Shown: positions 55,521 to 64,000 of the stretch, piece after piece
Layout: every line of letters begins with the position of its first letter
How positions within the stretch are numbered: position 1 is the stretch's first letter
Source of the DNA: an uncultured Pelagibacteraceae bacterium
Lineage (GTDB): Bacteria > Pseudomonadota > Alphaproteobacteria > Pelagibacterales > Pelagibacteraceae
Length of the DNA: 64,000 bases
Direction of reading: 5' to 3'
Assembly: GCA_902521805.1 (NCBI GenBank)
Contig: CABYTL010000002.1
Coordinates: 109,674 to 173,673 of the forward strand
Program-made: the position numbers and the translations under genes
Notes under the pieces: model-generated
What the model was told of the DNA's origin: nothing
What the model saw: the letters and a program-made list of their open reading frames with translations, nothing else
Database searches by the model: none

Positions 55521-56656
55521 TTTGTTAATATCTTTTCAATTTCTAAATAGTATCTAAACTGTGTAAAATTTTTTACCTCTTTTTTTGCATTAATTAATTT
55601 TTTTTTAACATCTAATTTCTTATCCTCAAAAAATAATTCAAAAGCATTTAAAGCAGAGTTCATATCATTGGTTTTAAATATATATCCTCTTTTGTTATTC
55701 TCAATAAACTCTTTTCTTCCATTCTTGCAGTCACTACAAATTATTGGGGTATTTAAAAAGGCTGCATCAAGCATTGCAAGATCTGGACCTTCCCATAATG
55801 AAGTAGAAAAATAACAAAGCGAGTTATCCAGATATTTATAAATATTTTTTTGGAAACCTTCCAGACTCACATAATCATTAATAGATAATTCTTTAATTTT
55901 TTTTTTAATTAAGTCCTTATCCTCGCCGTCTCCAATGATCTTTAATCTTAAATCATTATTAATTTCTAAAATTTTTTTAAAAGTCTCTAATAAAAAAAAA
56001 TAATTTTTTTGTTTTGTTAAACGACCAATTGAAATAATGTTATTTTTTGAATTTAAAATATTTTTTTCACTTAAATTTTTTTTGATTATAATATGACTAG
56101 GATTTATATGAGGGTCTTTAATTACTGTAAGTATTTTTTTATTGAAAATTTTCTTTTCTATTAGAAGATCTTTTGTTTCATTTGAAGGACAAATAATTCT
56201 ATAAATTTTATTTTGAAAATTCTTCCAGAAGAGCGTACGAATTAATGTTAATTTTGGAAAACCTGCAATACTTAATATTAATTTAGTCTCGTTTTTTAAA
56301 AATTTAGTTAAAAAAATTGGTAAGGAGGTAATTAAATGTATGAAAAAAAAATTATAATTTTTTTTTTTTAATATTCTTAATAATGGAATTATAGACAAAA
56401 TAATAATTAAAATTGTATAAAATCTGCTACTTATAAATCCTCCTTTTTTCTCTTTTCTCAAAAATTCATAATTTAACAAAGAAATCTTATTTACATTAAT
56501 ATCATCAAAATTATAATCGTCCCATTCACCAAAAACATTTATTAAATCGATTTTATATTTTTTTTTAGAATATTTTGTAAGTGAATTTATTATATTACAA
56601 ACATTAGTTGTTGTGCCAACTTTTTGTAAAAAAGGTGACCAAATAAGAATATTCAT
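55517..56656 (-). CDS. glycosyltransferase family 4-type protein
   Basis: A 379-residue GT-B glycosyltransferase. The C-terminal donor domain has ISIGRLTKQKNYFFLLETF and the catalytic Glu region SLWEGPDLAMLDAAF, followed by NTPIICSDCKNG. The sequence is extremely Lys/Ile/Asn-rich. With the adjacent epimerase-like gene it suggests surface polysaccharide synthesis. Donor and acceptor sugars are unknown. Confidence 0.85.
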   Translation of the reverse strand: MNILIWSPFLQKVGTTTNVCNIINSLTKYSKKKYKIDLINVFGEWDDYNFDDINVNKISLLNYEFLRKEKKGGFISSRFYTILIIILSIIPLLRILKKKNYNFFFIHLITSLPIFLTKFLKNETKLILSIAGFPKLTLIRTLFWKNFQNKIYRIICPSNETKDLLIEKKIFNKKILTVIKDPHINPSHIIIKKNLSEKNILNSKNNIISIGRLTKQKNYFFLLETFKKILEINNDLRLKIIGDGEDKDLIKKKIKELSINDYVSLEGFQKNIYKYLDNSLCYFSTSLWEGPDLAMLDAAFLNTPIICSDCKNGRKEFIENNKRGYIFKTNDMNSALNAFELFFEDKKLDVKKKLINAKKEVKNFTQFRYYLEIEKILTN

Positions 56657-56716
56657 TTATGAAACTTATATATATAAATTTTAAATAATTATATTTTAAA
56701 AACAGATTTAATTTAA

Positions 56717-57541
56717 ATGAAAATTTTAATCATAGGAAAAAATAGTCGTATAACACAATTTCTGAAAGATTATATTGATAAAAATTTTCAAATAACAGTC
56801 CAAAATTACATTGATGTGATTAAAAAAGATCAAATTTTTTTTAAAAAATTTAATTTCATAATTAACTGCACTTCAAATAAGAAATATATTAATTCTATTT
56901 ATAATTCTAAAAATGATTTCGACCTTAAGATTGTTAGGAAAATCATAAAATCAAAAACTTCTTATATTTTTCTTAGTACAAGGAAAATTTATAAACCAAA
57001 AAGCAACTGTTCAGAGAAAACCAATCCAAACCCTGGATGTAATTATTCTAGAAATAAGCTCATTACTGAAAATAAACTTAAATCTTTAATAAAAAAAAGA
57101 TTAATAATTTTAAGAATTTCAAATGTAATTGGTATAAATAAAATTATATCAACAAAAAAACTTCATAATACATTTGTAGATATTTTTTTTAAAAATATTA
57201 AAAAAGGAATTATTATAAAAAATAACGACATATACAAAGATTTTATATCTTCAAAAAAACTTTCTCAAATTATATCAAAATTAATAAAAATTAACGCTTA
57301 TGGAACTTATAATGTTTCGACAGGAAAAAAAATTTACTTAGATGATATTGTAAAGTGGTTAAATTTTTATAACTCTAAACCCTATAAAGTTATCAGTAAT
57401 AGTAAACTAAATCTTAATAGAGATTCATTTTATTTAAATAATAATAAAATTGTTAAAAAAACTAAAATTAAAATTTCAATATCAAGTTTAGAGAAAGAGT
57501 GTAAAAATATAAGTGAAAAATATTTTTTAAATTTTAAATAA
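56717..57541 (+). CDS. NAD-dependent epimerase/reductase-like protein (extended SDR, RmlD-like)
   Basis: A 274-residue protein with a degenerate Rossmann start (ILIIGKNSRITQF) and the SDR YxxxK pair in NYSRNKLITENK (about residue 115). RISNVIGIN and YKDFISSKKLSQII are as in nucleotide-sugar reductases. It is divergent from the GT4 gene and likewise very AT-rich. Probably nucleotide-sugar modification for surface glycans. Confidence 0.75.
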   Translation: MKILIIGKNSRITQFLKDYIDKNFQITVQNYIDVIKKDQIFFKKFNFIINCTSNKKYINSIYNSKNDFDLKIVRKIIKSKTSYIFLSTRKIYKPKSNCSEKTNPNPGCNYSRNKLITENKLKSLIKKRLIILRISNVIGINKIISTKKLHNTFVDIFFKNIKKGIIIKNNDIYKDFISSKKLSQIISKLIKINAYGTYNVSTGKKIYLDDIVKWLNFYNSKPYKVISNSKLNLNRDSFYLNNNKIVKKTKIKISISSLEKECKNISEKYFLNFK

Positions 57542-57546
57542 AACTT

Positions 57547-57960
57547 ATGAAGAAATGGTTATTAAAATCTGAACCAAATGTTTGGTCTATAGAACAGCAG
57601 AGAAAAGCAGGACCTAATGGCGCTCCATGGGACGGTGTAAGAAATTATCAAGCGGCAAAAAATTTGAAATTAATGAAAAAGGGGGATCAATGTTTTTTTT
57701 ATCATTCAAATATTGGTAAACAGATTGTTGGGATAGTTGAAGTTATTAGAGAAGCATATTTAGATAAAACTGATAAATCAGGTCGATTTGTAGCTGTAAC
57801 AGTGAGGTTCTTAAAAAAATTAAATAAACCAATAACCCTGATCGATATTAAAAAAAATAAGGATTTATGCCACTTATCCTTAATAAAACAAAGTAGATTA
57901 TCTGTAATGCCGATTGACTCTAAAAGCTGGAATATTTTGAATAAGATGGGTAAAATTTAG
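57547..57960 (+). CDS. EVE domain-containing protein
   Basis: A 137-residue protein that is a single EVE (PUA-like) domain: [40 protein letters not shown] and [12 protein letters not shown]. Such domains bind modified bases in RNA or DNA. It is 5 bp behind the epimerase-like gene and 17 bp ahead of acs. Confidence 0.93.
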   Translation: MKKWLLKSEPNVWSIEQQRKAGPNGAPWDGVRNYQAAKNLKLMKKGDQCFFYHSNIGKQIVGIVEVIREAYLDKTDKSGRFVAVTVRFLKKLNKPITLIDIKKNKDLCHLSLIKQSRLSVMPIDSKSWNILNKMGKI

Positions 57961-57977
57961 ATATAAATTTTAACTTG

Positions 57978-60047
57978 ATGCCTAAAAAAAAAAGAAAAGC
58001 TAAAACTAAAAAAAAATCTTCAAAAAGAAAAGTTGTAAAAAGACAGTCAGTGAAGAGAAAAATTAAGCGTGTTAAGAATAATAAAAAAAAAACTAAGAAA
58101 AAGAATATTCCAAACGAGTTAATCATAAAAACCAGGCCTGAATGGGTAAAAGCAAGCTTAGCAAACAAATCACAGTATCAAAAAAATTACAATGAATCGA
58201 TTAAGAATAATGATAGTTTTTGGAAAAAAGAAGCAAAAAGAATAACCTGGATAAAGCCTTTTAAAAAAATCAAAGATGTTAAGTATAGCTCAAAAGATGT
58301 AAGGATTAAATGGTTTCAAGATGGTTCTTTAAATGCTGCTGCTAATTGTATTGATAGACATTTAAAAGATAAAAAAGATAAAACTGCAATAATTTGGGTT
58401 GGGGATGATCCTAAAGATAATCAAAAAATTTCTTATAAACAATTACATCAAAAAGTTTCGAAAGCAGCAAATGGTTTAAAAAAATTAGGAATTCAGAAAG
58501 GTGATCGAGTTACAATATATCTTACAATGATACCTGAACTTGCAATTTTAATGCTTGCATGTGCAAGAATTGGTGCTGTCCATTCAATTATTTTTGGTGG
58601 ATTTTCTGCAGACTCTATATCAGGAAGAGTAAATGATTGTGAATCTGAGTATATCATTACTGCTGACGAAGGTGTTAGAGGTGGAAAAACAATACCTCTA
58701 AAAGCAACAACAGATGAGGCGCTAGAAAGCTGTCCTAATGTAAAAAAATGTATTGTTGTAAAAAGAACAGGAAATGAAATTGGATGGAATGATTATAGAG
58801 ATATTTGGTATCATGACTTAATTAAAGATATACCGTCTCATTGTGAACCTGAAGAAATGAATGCTGAAGATCCATTGTTTATCCTTTACACTTCTGGATC
58901 AACTGGTAAACCAAAAGGGGTACTTCATACTACTGGTGGCTATATGGTATACGCTTCGATGACCCATCAATATATTTTCAACTATAAAACAAAAGATATA
59001 TATTGGTGCACAGCTGACATTGGTTGGGTAACTGGACATAGCTACATTATTTATGGTCCTCTTGCAAATGGTGCAACAACTATAATGTTTGAAGGTATAC
59101 CAAATTATCCTGACAGTTCACGTTGGTGGCAAATTGTAGATAAATATAAAGTTAATACTTTTTATACAGCTCCTACAGCAATAAGAGCTTTGATGAGAGA
59201 GGGAGATGGTCCAGTTAAAAAAACTTCGAGAAAATCGCTTAAACTATTAGGCACCGTTGGTGAACCAATAAATCCAGAGGCCTGGATGTGGTACTACAAA
59301 ACAGTTGGGAATTCTAAATGCCCTATAGTTGATACTTGGTGGCAAACTGAAACAGGTGGGATAATGATAGCTCCACAAACAGGAGCAATTCCATTAAAAC
59401 CAGGTTCTGCAACAAAACCTTTCTACGGAATAAAACCCGCCCTTTTAGATAAAAATGGGAAAGAAATAAAAGGAGCAGGCGAAGGAAGACTTTGTATCTC
59501 TCAATCTTGGCCAGGACAAATGAGAACTGTGTATGGGGATCATCAAAGATTTATTGACACATATTTTTCACAATTTAATGGAAAGTACTTTACTGGAGAT
59601 GGTTGTAGAAGAGATAAAGATGGATATTATTGGATTACTGGAAGAGTAGATGATGTTATAATTGTTTCAGGCCATAATCTTGGAACCGCAGAAATTGAAA
59701 GTGCATTCGTAGCTCATCCTAAAGTCGCGGAAGCTGCAGTAGTTGGATATCCTCATGATATTAAAGGTAATGGTTTATATTGTTATGTAACATTAAATTC
59801 TGGTGAGGTAGAAACTGGAGAGCTAGAAAGAGATCTAAAACTTTGGGTCAGAAAACAAATAGGTCCTCTTGCGACTCCTGATTTAATTCATTTTACACCT
59901 GGATTACCAAAAACAAGATCTGGAAAAATTATGAGGAGAATTTTAAGAAAAATTGCTGCAAACGAACATGACCAATTAGGGGATACTACCACATTAGCTG
60001 ATCCTAGTGTCGTAGATAGCTTGGTTGACAATAGAAAAAATTCTTAA
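57978..60047 (+). CDS. acs: acetyl-CoA synthetase with basic N-terminal tail
   Basis: Acs activates acetate with ATP and CoA. From about residue 55 the protein is a standard Acs ([44 protein letters not shown], and the regulatory Lys in [12 protein letters not shown]). The first ~43 residues are almost entirely Lys, Arg and Ser ([17 protein letters not shown]), an unusual histone-like tail. I use the ATG at 57978; the ORF track starts at a TTG one codon earlier. An acetate-type symporter lies downstream. Confidence 0.94.
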   Translation: MPKKKRKAKTKKKSSKRKVVKRQSVKRKIKRVKNNKKKTKKKNIPNELIIKTRPEWVKASLANKSQYQKNYNESIKNNDSFWKKEAKRITWIKPFKKIKDVKYSSKDVRIKWFQDGSLNAAANCIDRHLKDKKDKTAIIWVGDDPKDNQKISYKQLHQKVSKAANGLKKLGIQKGDRVTIYLTMIPELAILMLACARIGAVHSIIFGGFSADSISGRVNDCESEYIITADEGVRGGKTIPLKATTDEALESCPNVKKCIVVKRTGNEIGWNDYRDIWYHDLIKDIPSHCEPEEMNAEDPLFILYTSGSTGKPKGVLHTTGGYMVYASMTHQYIFNYKTKDIYWCTADIGWVTGHSYIIYGPLANGATTIMFEGIPNYPDSSRWWQIVDKYKVNTFYTAPTAIRALMREGDGPVKKTSRKSLKLLGTVGEPINPEAWMWYYKTVGNSKCPIVDTWWQTETGGIMIAPQTGAIPLKPGSATKPFYGIKPALLDKNGKEIKGAGEGRLCISQSWPGQMRTVYGDHQRFIDTYFSQFNGKYFTGDGCRRDKDGYYWITGRVDDVIIVSGHNLGTAEIESAFVAHPKVAEAAVVGYPHDIKGNGLYCYVTLNSGEVETGELERDLKLWVRKQIGPLATPDLIHFTPGLPKTRSGKIMRRILRKIAANEHDQLGDTTTLADPSVVDSLVDNRKNS

Positions 60048-60667
60048 AAATTAATTCTTTCTTTAAATTCTTTTTTAATTATATCCCATTTTAATATCAT
60101 AGAATTTAAAACAATTTTTCTATCTAAGTTTTTTAATTCATCCGCAATAGGTGCCCATTTATACAGAGAGAGTGCACTCGGGTTAAATGGAAGATCATTA
60201 TAATAATTTTCCCAATTAATAACTTTTAATCTTTCTTCAAAATTTTTTTTTGCTTCATCAATAATTTTTAATGGCATGTTGTTAGAAGTTTCATCATCTA
60301 AAATTTTTATAAAAATTTCTTTAGCTTTATCTACGTCTTGAAAATTGCAATTTTCTTTCAAATAAGAAAAAACATAAAAATTTAGGTCCTGAAGTGCTAC
60401 AGCATAAATATTCCATTTTGCTTTATTAACTGACTCCATAAATTCATCATTATCAAAATGAAGAACATATCTTGTACCCATTCTAGTTTTAAGATAACCA
60501 TAAAGCGTCACCTGAGATACCCAGGCTGATTTTGTTTGAATAAAATTTTCTAAATCATCTAAATTTTTAATTTTTTTCTTTGGAATGAATGCTTTAAACA
60601 AAGAGAAAAAGTAAATTCTAAAATCATTTAATGTTATGTCCCTCCAAGTAAATTTTTTTTTTGTCAT
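60044..60667 (-). CDS. conserved alphaproteobacterial protein, unknown function
   Basis: A 207-residue soluble, mostly helical protein. The region [28 protein letters not shown] resembles a conserved alphaproteobacterial family sometimes labelled esterase, but no catalytic motif is visible and I do not assign that function. It shares its TTAA stop with acs and is divergent from the symporter operon. Confidence 0.7.
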   Translation of the reverse strand: MTKKKFTWRDITLNDFRIYFFSLFKAFIPKKKIKNLDDLENFIQTKSAWVSQVTLYGYLKTRMGTRYVLHFDNDEFMESVNKAKWNIYAVALQDLNFYVFSYLKENCNFQDVDKAKEIFIKILDDETSNNMPLKIIDEAKKNFEERLKVINWENYYNDLPFNPSALSLYKWAPIADELKNLDRKIVLNSMILKWDIIKKEFKERINF

Positions 60668-60790
60668 AAAATTCTATTTTTATTGGAAAATAAGGGAAAA
60701 ACTAACCTAATATGTACCATTTTTACACTTTTAATCTATCTCAGAATGGTTATGGTTTTGCAAGTTATAACTAAAAAGAGAGAGGTATAC

Positions 60791-61051
60791 ATGGCAAAAA
60801 ATGCACAACACTGGGAAAAGACCAAGGGTTTGCTAATTGTGACATTAGCAATTTGGGCTATATTCTCAATGGGTATATTCCTTTTTGGCGCTGAAATGAA
60901 CTCTGTTAGTGGTCCTTTTGGATATCCATTAACATATTGGTTCACTTGTCAAGGATCTCTTGGAATATTTGTAATCCTAATTTTCTGGTTTGCAGGTAGA
61001 CAAGAAAAAATTGATGAAGAGTTCGGTTTTGCAGAAAGAGGAGAAGATTAA
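60791..61051 (+). CDS. DUF4212 symporter small subunit
   Basis: An 86-residue protein with two transmembrane helices and the DUF4212 pattern (HWEKTKGLLIVTLAIWAIFS, GAEMNSVSGPFGYPLTYWFTCQGS). The ATG at 60791 has a good GAGAGAGG ribosome site; the ORF-track start at 60683 is an unsupported TTG. It overlaps the SSS gene as TAATG and is its usual partner. Confidence 0.92.
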   Translation: MAKNAQHWEKTKGLLIVTLAIWAIFSMGIFLFGAEMNSVSGPFGYPLTYWFTCQGSLGIFVILIFWFAGRQEKIDEEFGFAERGED

Positions 61052-62862
61052 TGATTAAAGGTAATTTTATAGACAACTTGCCTAAGATTTATGGAATTTA
61101 TACAGGAGGTTTTTTAGGTTTCATAATTCTGATGGCTATAGGTGAGCAGATGGGTATGACATCGAAAGCAATAGGAATTTGTTTCGTTGCTTTCACGGTA
61201 GCCATCTACGCAATTATTGGTTGGCTATCTCGTACAGCACAAGCGAGTAACTATTACGTAGCAGGAAGATCAGTACCAACTGTTTTCAACGGAATGGCGA
61301 CAGCAGCAGACTGGATGTCTGGTGCTTCATTCGTTGCAATGGCAGGTGGTATCTATTTTAAAGGTTACGGATATATGGCATTGCTTGTAGGTTGGACAGG
61401 TGGTTATGTGTTAGTCGCAACTTTATTAGCACCATACCTAAGAAAGTTTGGCTGTTATACAGTTCCAGATTTTGTTGGTACAAGATACGGTGGTAATACT
61501 GCAAGGTTAATGGCGGTTATAGTTTTGACTGTTGCGTCATTTACTTATGTAACTGCACAAATTAACGCTACTGGTACTATTGCATCTGTTGCTCTAGATA
61601 TTCCATTTCAATACGCCGTTTATGTTGGGCTAGTAAGTATTTTACTATGTTCAATGTTAGGTGGTATGAGAGGAGTAACCTGGACACAGGTAGCTCAATA
61701 CATTGTACTAATTATAGCATACTTGCTTCCAGTGTTCTGGATCAGTAATAATATTGGAGCGGGATTCTTCCCTCACTTTATGTTAGCTGATGAAGTAGCT
61801 AGAATTGGTGAGTTAGAACAACAGTTTGGTTTTGTTAAAAATGCAGCTGCTGATCTAAAAACAGTGCCTAAAGGGTTAGCTGGTATTACTAAAGCTCACT
61901 CAGAAGTTAACGCAACACCTTGGGCTTTTATCTCATTAGCATTAGCAATGATGATGGGAACTGCTTCATTACCACATGTAATGATGAGGTTCTTTACAAC
62001 TCCAAGCGTAAAAGCAGCAAGAAAATCAGTAGGTTGGTCTGTATTTTTTATATTCCTACTTTACTCTTCTGCACCTATGTTAGCGACACTTTCTAAACTT
62101 GCTTTGATTGATCCATCATTGCCGACAGGTATTATTGGTAAGTCAATCGCTGAAGTACAAGCAATAGATTGGTATCAAAACTGGAATTCAGCTAATCTGA
62201 TGTTCGTCAGCGACTTTAACGGAAATGGAACTGTTGAATTAAACGAGTTCTTCATGGCCGGTAAAGCTGTTGTATTAGCAACTCCAGAAGTAGCGGGATT
62301 ACCTTATGTAATCTCAGGTCTAGTTGCTGCCGGAGGTATGGCTGCTGCCATGTCGACTGCAGATGGTTTAATTCTAGCAATTGCTAACGCAATCTCTCAT
62401 GATGTTTATTATAAAATGATAGACCCGAAAGCAGAGACTGCTAAAAGACTAACTGTTGCAAGGGTATTACTTGTAGTAATTGGTTTTGCTGGAGCAACTA
62501 TTGCAGCAATGGAGATCCAAGGTATCTTGGGTTCAGTAATATGGGCTTTTGACTTTGCGATGTCTGGTTTGTTCTGGCCACTTGTACTAGGTGTATGGTG
62601 GAAGAGAGCAAATAAAGAAGGTGCTGTAGCTGGTATGATCCTAGGTTTACTTTCAGGCTTGTTTTACCTAATTTGGGTAAGAAGTGGTGGAAGTGGATTC
62701 TTAGGAATTACTCAGTTAACTTTTGGTATCTTTGGTTCGACTGTAAGTTTAGTTGCAATGATAGTTGTTACTTTAATGACTTCAGAGCCATCTAGTGCGA
62801 TTCAAAAGATGGTTGATGATGCTAGAGTACCTGCGGGTGCACAAGTAATTAGCCAAAAATAA
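61051..62862 (+). CDS. sodium:solute symporter (VC_2705/ActP-like), probable acetate uptake
   Basis: A 603-residue SSS-family permease with about 13-14 helices. Hallmarks are NYYVAGRSVPTVFNGMATAADWMSG split here as shorter matches, YVTAQINATGT, and the sodium-site region GGMAAAMSTADGLI. The partner DUF4212 gene and nearby acs point to acetate or a similar short acid. A loop at residues 388-399 (DFNGNGTVELNE) fits the EF-hand calcium-binding consensus. Base composition is slightly less AT-rich than neighbours, as for a highly expressed gene. Confidence 0.92.
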   Translation: MIKGNFIDNLPKIYGIYTGGFLGFIILMAIGEQMGMTSKAIGICFVAFTVAIYAIIGWLSRTAQASNYYVAGRSVPTVFNGMATAADWMSGASFVAMAGGIYFKGYGYMALLVGWTGGYVLVATLLAPYLRKFGCYTVPDFVGTRYGGNTARLMAVIVLTVASFTYVTAQINATGTIASVALDIPFQYAVYVGLVSILLCSMLGGMRGVTWTQVAQYIVLIIAYLLPVFWISNNIGAGFFPHFMLADEVARIGELEQQFGFVKNAAADLKTVPKGLAGITKAHSEVNATPWAFISLALAMMMGTASLPHVMMRFFTTPSVKAARKSVGWSVFFIFLLYSSAPMLATLSKLALIDPSLPTGIIGKSIAEVQAIDWYQNWNSANLMFVSDFNGNGTVELNEFFMAGKAVVLATPEVAGLPYVISGLVAAGGMAAAMSTADGLILAIANAISHDVYYKMIDPKAETAKRLTVARVLLVVIGFAGATIAAMEIQGILGSVIWAFDFAMSGLFWPLVLGVWWKRANKEGAVAGMILGLLSGLFYLIWVRSGGSGFLGITQLTFGIFGSTVSLVAMIVVTLMTSEPSSAIQKMVDDARVPAGAQVISQK

Positions 62863-62874
62863 AAAAATCTTTTT

Positions 62875-62898
62875 AAGGGGCGATTAATTTCGCCCCTT
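62875..62898 (+). terminator. intrinsic terminator after the symporter operon
   Basis: AAGGGGCGA and TCGCCCCTT form a 9 bp stem around TTAATT, followed by TT and an AATTCTTTTCTTT stretch. It lies 12 bp after the SSS stop. The T-run is interrupted but the stem is strong. Confidence 0.82.
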
Positions 62899-62932
62899 TT
62901 AATTCTTTTCTTTATCAAATATAAATTCACTC

Positions 62933-63289
62933 ATGTCAGCTAATTTTCATCCATTAGTTTATATTGTCGATTATATACTTGGAATAATTATGTGGACTTT
63001 GGTTGGAAGAGTTGCAATGAATATATTCCAAAAAGAAGATTCCCATTTTTTCTTTATGAGAGTTTTTGTAAAATATACAAATCCGTTACTAACTCTTTTT
63101 AAGCCATTAACTCCGAAATTTATAGTTCAACCATTAGTGCCACTTTATGTCGCTTGGTTCTTTTTTATGATAAGATTTTATCTTATGCCATATCTATTGG
63201 GTTACTCGGTGATGGGAATGCTTTCTTTTCCACTTGAAAGCGAGATATCAAGACAAATTTATCAATTTTTTAATTCAATAAAATTTTAA
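62933..63289 (+). CDS. YggT-like membrane protein
   Basis: A 118-residue membrane protein with about three helices. The segment KYTNPLLTLFKPLTPKFIVQP resembles the inter-helix region of YggT proteins, though the match is looser than for the gene at 51412. Function unknown. It precedes rpe by 28 bp. Confidence 0.65.
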   Translation: MSANFHPLVYIVDYILGIIMWTLVGRVAMNIFQKEDSHFFFMRVFVKYTNPLLTLFKPLTPKFIVQPLVPLYVAWFFFMIRFYLMPYLLGYSVMGMLSFPLESEISRQIYQFFNSIKF

Positions 63290-63317
63290 AAATTGATACT
63301 AATAAATTTGTTACCAA

Positions 63318-63977
63318 ATGAAAAAAATTAAAATTTCACCATCTATTTTATCTGCTGATTTTAGTCGGCTTGGTAATGAAATTAAAAGACTTGAAGAAGG
63401 AGGGGCTGATTTAATTCATGTAGACGTGATGGATGGTCACTTTGTTCCTAATTTAACAATTGGCCCACCAGTAATTAAAGCACTTAAAAAAAACTGCTCG
63501 ATTAAATTTGATGTTCACTTGATGATTTCACCTGTTCACAAATATATAGATGCTTATTCTGAAGCTGGGGCTGATATTATTACTATTCATCCAGAAGCTA
63601 CTGACGATTTATCTGCATCAATTTCTAAAATTAAAAATTTAAAGAAAAAAGTAGGGGTTTCACTAAATCCAGAATCAAAAGTAAGTTTAATTAAAGATTA
63701 TCTAGATCGAGTTGATTTAGTATTAATAATGAGTGTAAATCCTGGTTTTGGGGGTCAAAAGTTTATGCCCAAAGTCTTAGATAAAATTAAAGAACTTAAA
63801 ATAATTCAAGAGAATCAAAAAATAGATTTTGATATTGAAATAGATGGTGGGATCAATTTTGAAAATGCTAAGGAGGCTATTAAAGCTGGGGCAAATATCC
63901 TTGTTTCCGGCACCACAATATTCAAAAGTAATAACGGAGATATTAAAAAAAATATTAGTTTACTAAAATCTTTATAA
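63318..63977 (+). CDS. rpe: ribulose-phosphate 3-epimerase
   Basis: Rpe interconverts ribulose-5-P and xylulose-5-P in the pentose phosphate pathway. The TIM-barrel signature is complete: PSILSADFSRLGNEI, HVDVMDGHFVPNLTIG, FDVHLMI, MSVNPGFGGQKF and IEIDGGIN. The 219-residue frame ends at 63977, inside the window. Confidence 0.97.
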   Translation: MKKIKISPSILSADFSRLGNEIKRLEEGGADLIHVDVMDGHFVPNLTIGPPVIKALKKNCSIKFDVHLMISPVHKYIDAYSEAGADIITIHPEATDDLSASISKIKNLKKKVGVSLNPESKVSLIKDYLDRVDLVLIMSVNPGFGGQKFMPKVLDKIKELKIIQENQKIDFDIEIDGGINFENAKEAIKAGANILVSGTTIFKSNNGDIKKNISLLKSL

Positions 63978-64000
63978 TGAGATGATTTTAAGAAATCCCT

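Noticed and set aside
60683-60790. N-terminal extension of the DUF4212 protein in the ORF track
   Set aside because: It starts at an unsupported TTG, whereas the ATG at 60791 has GAGAGAGG upstream and matches the family N-terminus.
1-64000. tRNA/rRNA genes, CRISPR arrays, insertion sequences, prophage or replication origin
   Set aside because: All gaps were read. None is large enough for rRNA, no cloverleaf with a TTCGAATC-type arm was seen, and there are no transposase, integrase or repeat-spacer patterns.

Overview
The window is a compact, AT-rich bacterial chromosome segment, most likely from the SAR11 clade (Candidatus Pelagibacter or a close relative). The evidence is the very low GC content by eye, Lys/Ile/Asn-rich proteins, gene spacing of a few bases with many 1-4 nt overlaps, an intact dmdC-dmdB-dmdA set for DMSP demethylation, and numerous TRAP and sodium symporter genes typical of marine Alphaproteobacteria. 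I found no rRNA, tRNA, CRISPR array, insertion sequence or prophage. No gap between genes exceeds about 165 bp.

Layout. (1) 1-3862: a TRAP solute-binding protein cut by the window edge and an iron-dependent alcohol dehydrogenase face a methylmalonate/malonate-semialdehyde dehydrogenase and an IclR regulator. (2) 3846-18954: one long minus-strand run, ffh-rpsP-trmD-rplS-leuC-leuD-leuB-dmdC-dmdB-dmdA-asd-sdhC-sdhD-sdhA-sdhB. It joins translation and SRP genes, leucine synthesis, DMSP demethylation, aspartate-family amino acids and complex II. (3) 18955-20857: a structured candidate RNA leader of ffh, then dapF-ftsY on the plus strand. (4) 20850-27868: small secreted and membrane proteins, an amidase, and a TRAP transporter whose binding-protein gene is separated from its membrane subunits by a strong terminator. 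(5) 27987-38489: 2-hydroxyacid metabolism (reductase, FAD oxidase, aminotransferase, two tandem FMN oxidases), a PagL-like outer-membrane protein, and cytochrome c maturation genes ccmC-D-E-F-G-H. (6) 38490-43588: an unusual hairpin-rich leader, then hspQ, yciB, DUF2794, a Bax-inhibitor-1 protein, tas, an IalB-like protein and argG. (7) 43595-49099: a light/DNA-repair cluster with two unusual photolyase-family proteins, a tiny DUF2256 gene missing from the ORF track, an SDR that appears to lack its catalytic Tyr, and a PQQ-type sugar dehydrogenase. (8) 49157-57960: transporter, folD, mscS, hemD-hemC, tsaD, and a very AT-rich surface-polysaccharide pair. (9) 57978-63977: acetyl-CoA synthetase with a histone-like Lys/Arg tail, a two-subunit sodium:acetate-type symporter, and rpe.

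How the genes work together. DmdA moves a methyl group from DMSP to tetrahydrofolate, and DmdB and DmdC process the methylmercaptopropionate product. The Fe-ADH/MMSDH pair at the left edge could oxidise 3-hydroxypropionate or related C3 acids to acetyl-CoA or propionyl-CoA. Complex II, acetate uptake plus Acs, and the 2-hydroxyacid oxidases fit a heterotroph living on small organic acids. The most interesting unexplained items are the ffh leader RNA, the ccmC leader hairpin carrying C-rich anti-Shine-Dalgarno-like segments, and the altered photolyase/SDR cluster.
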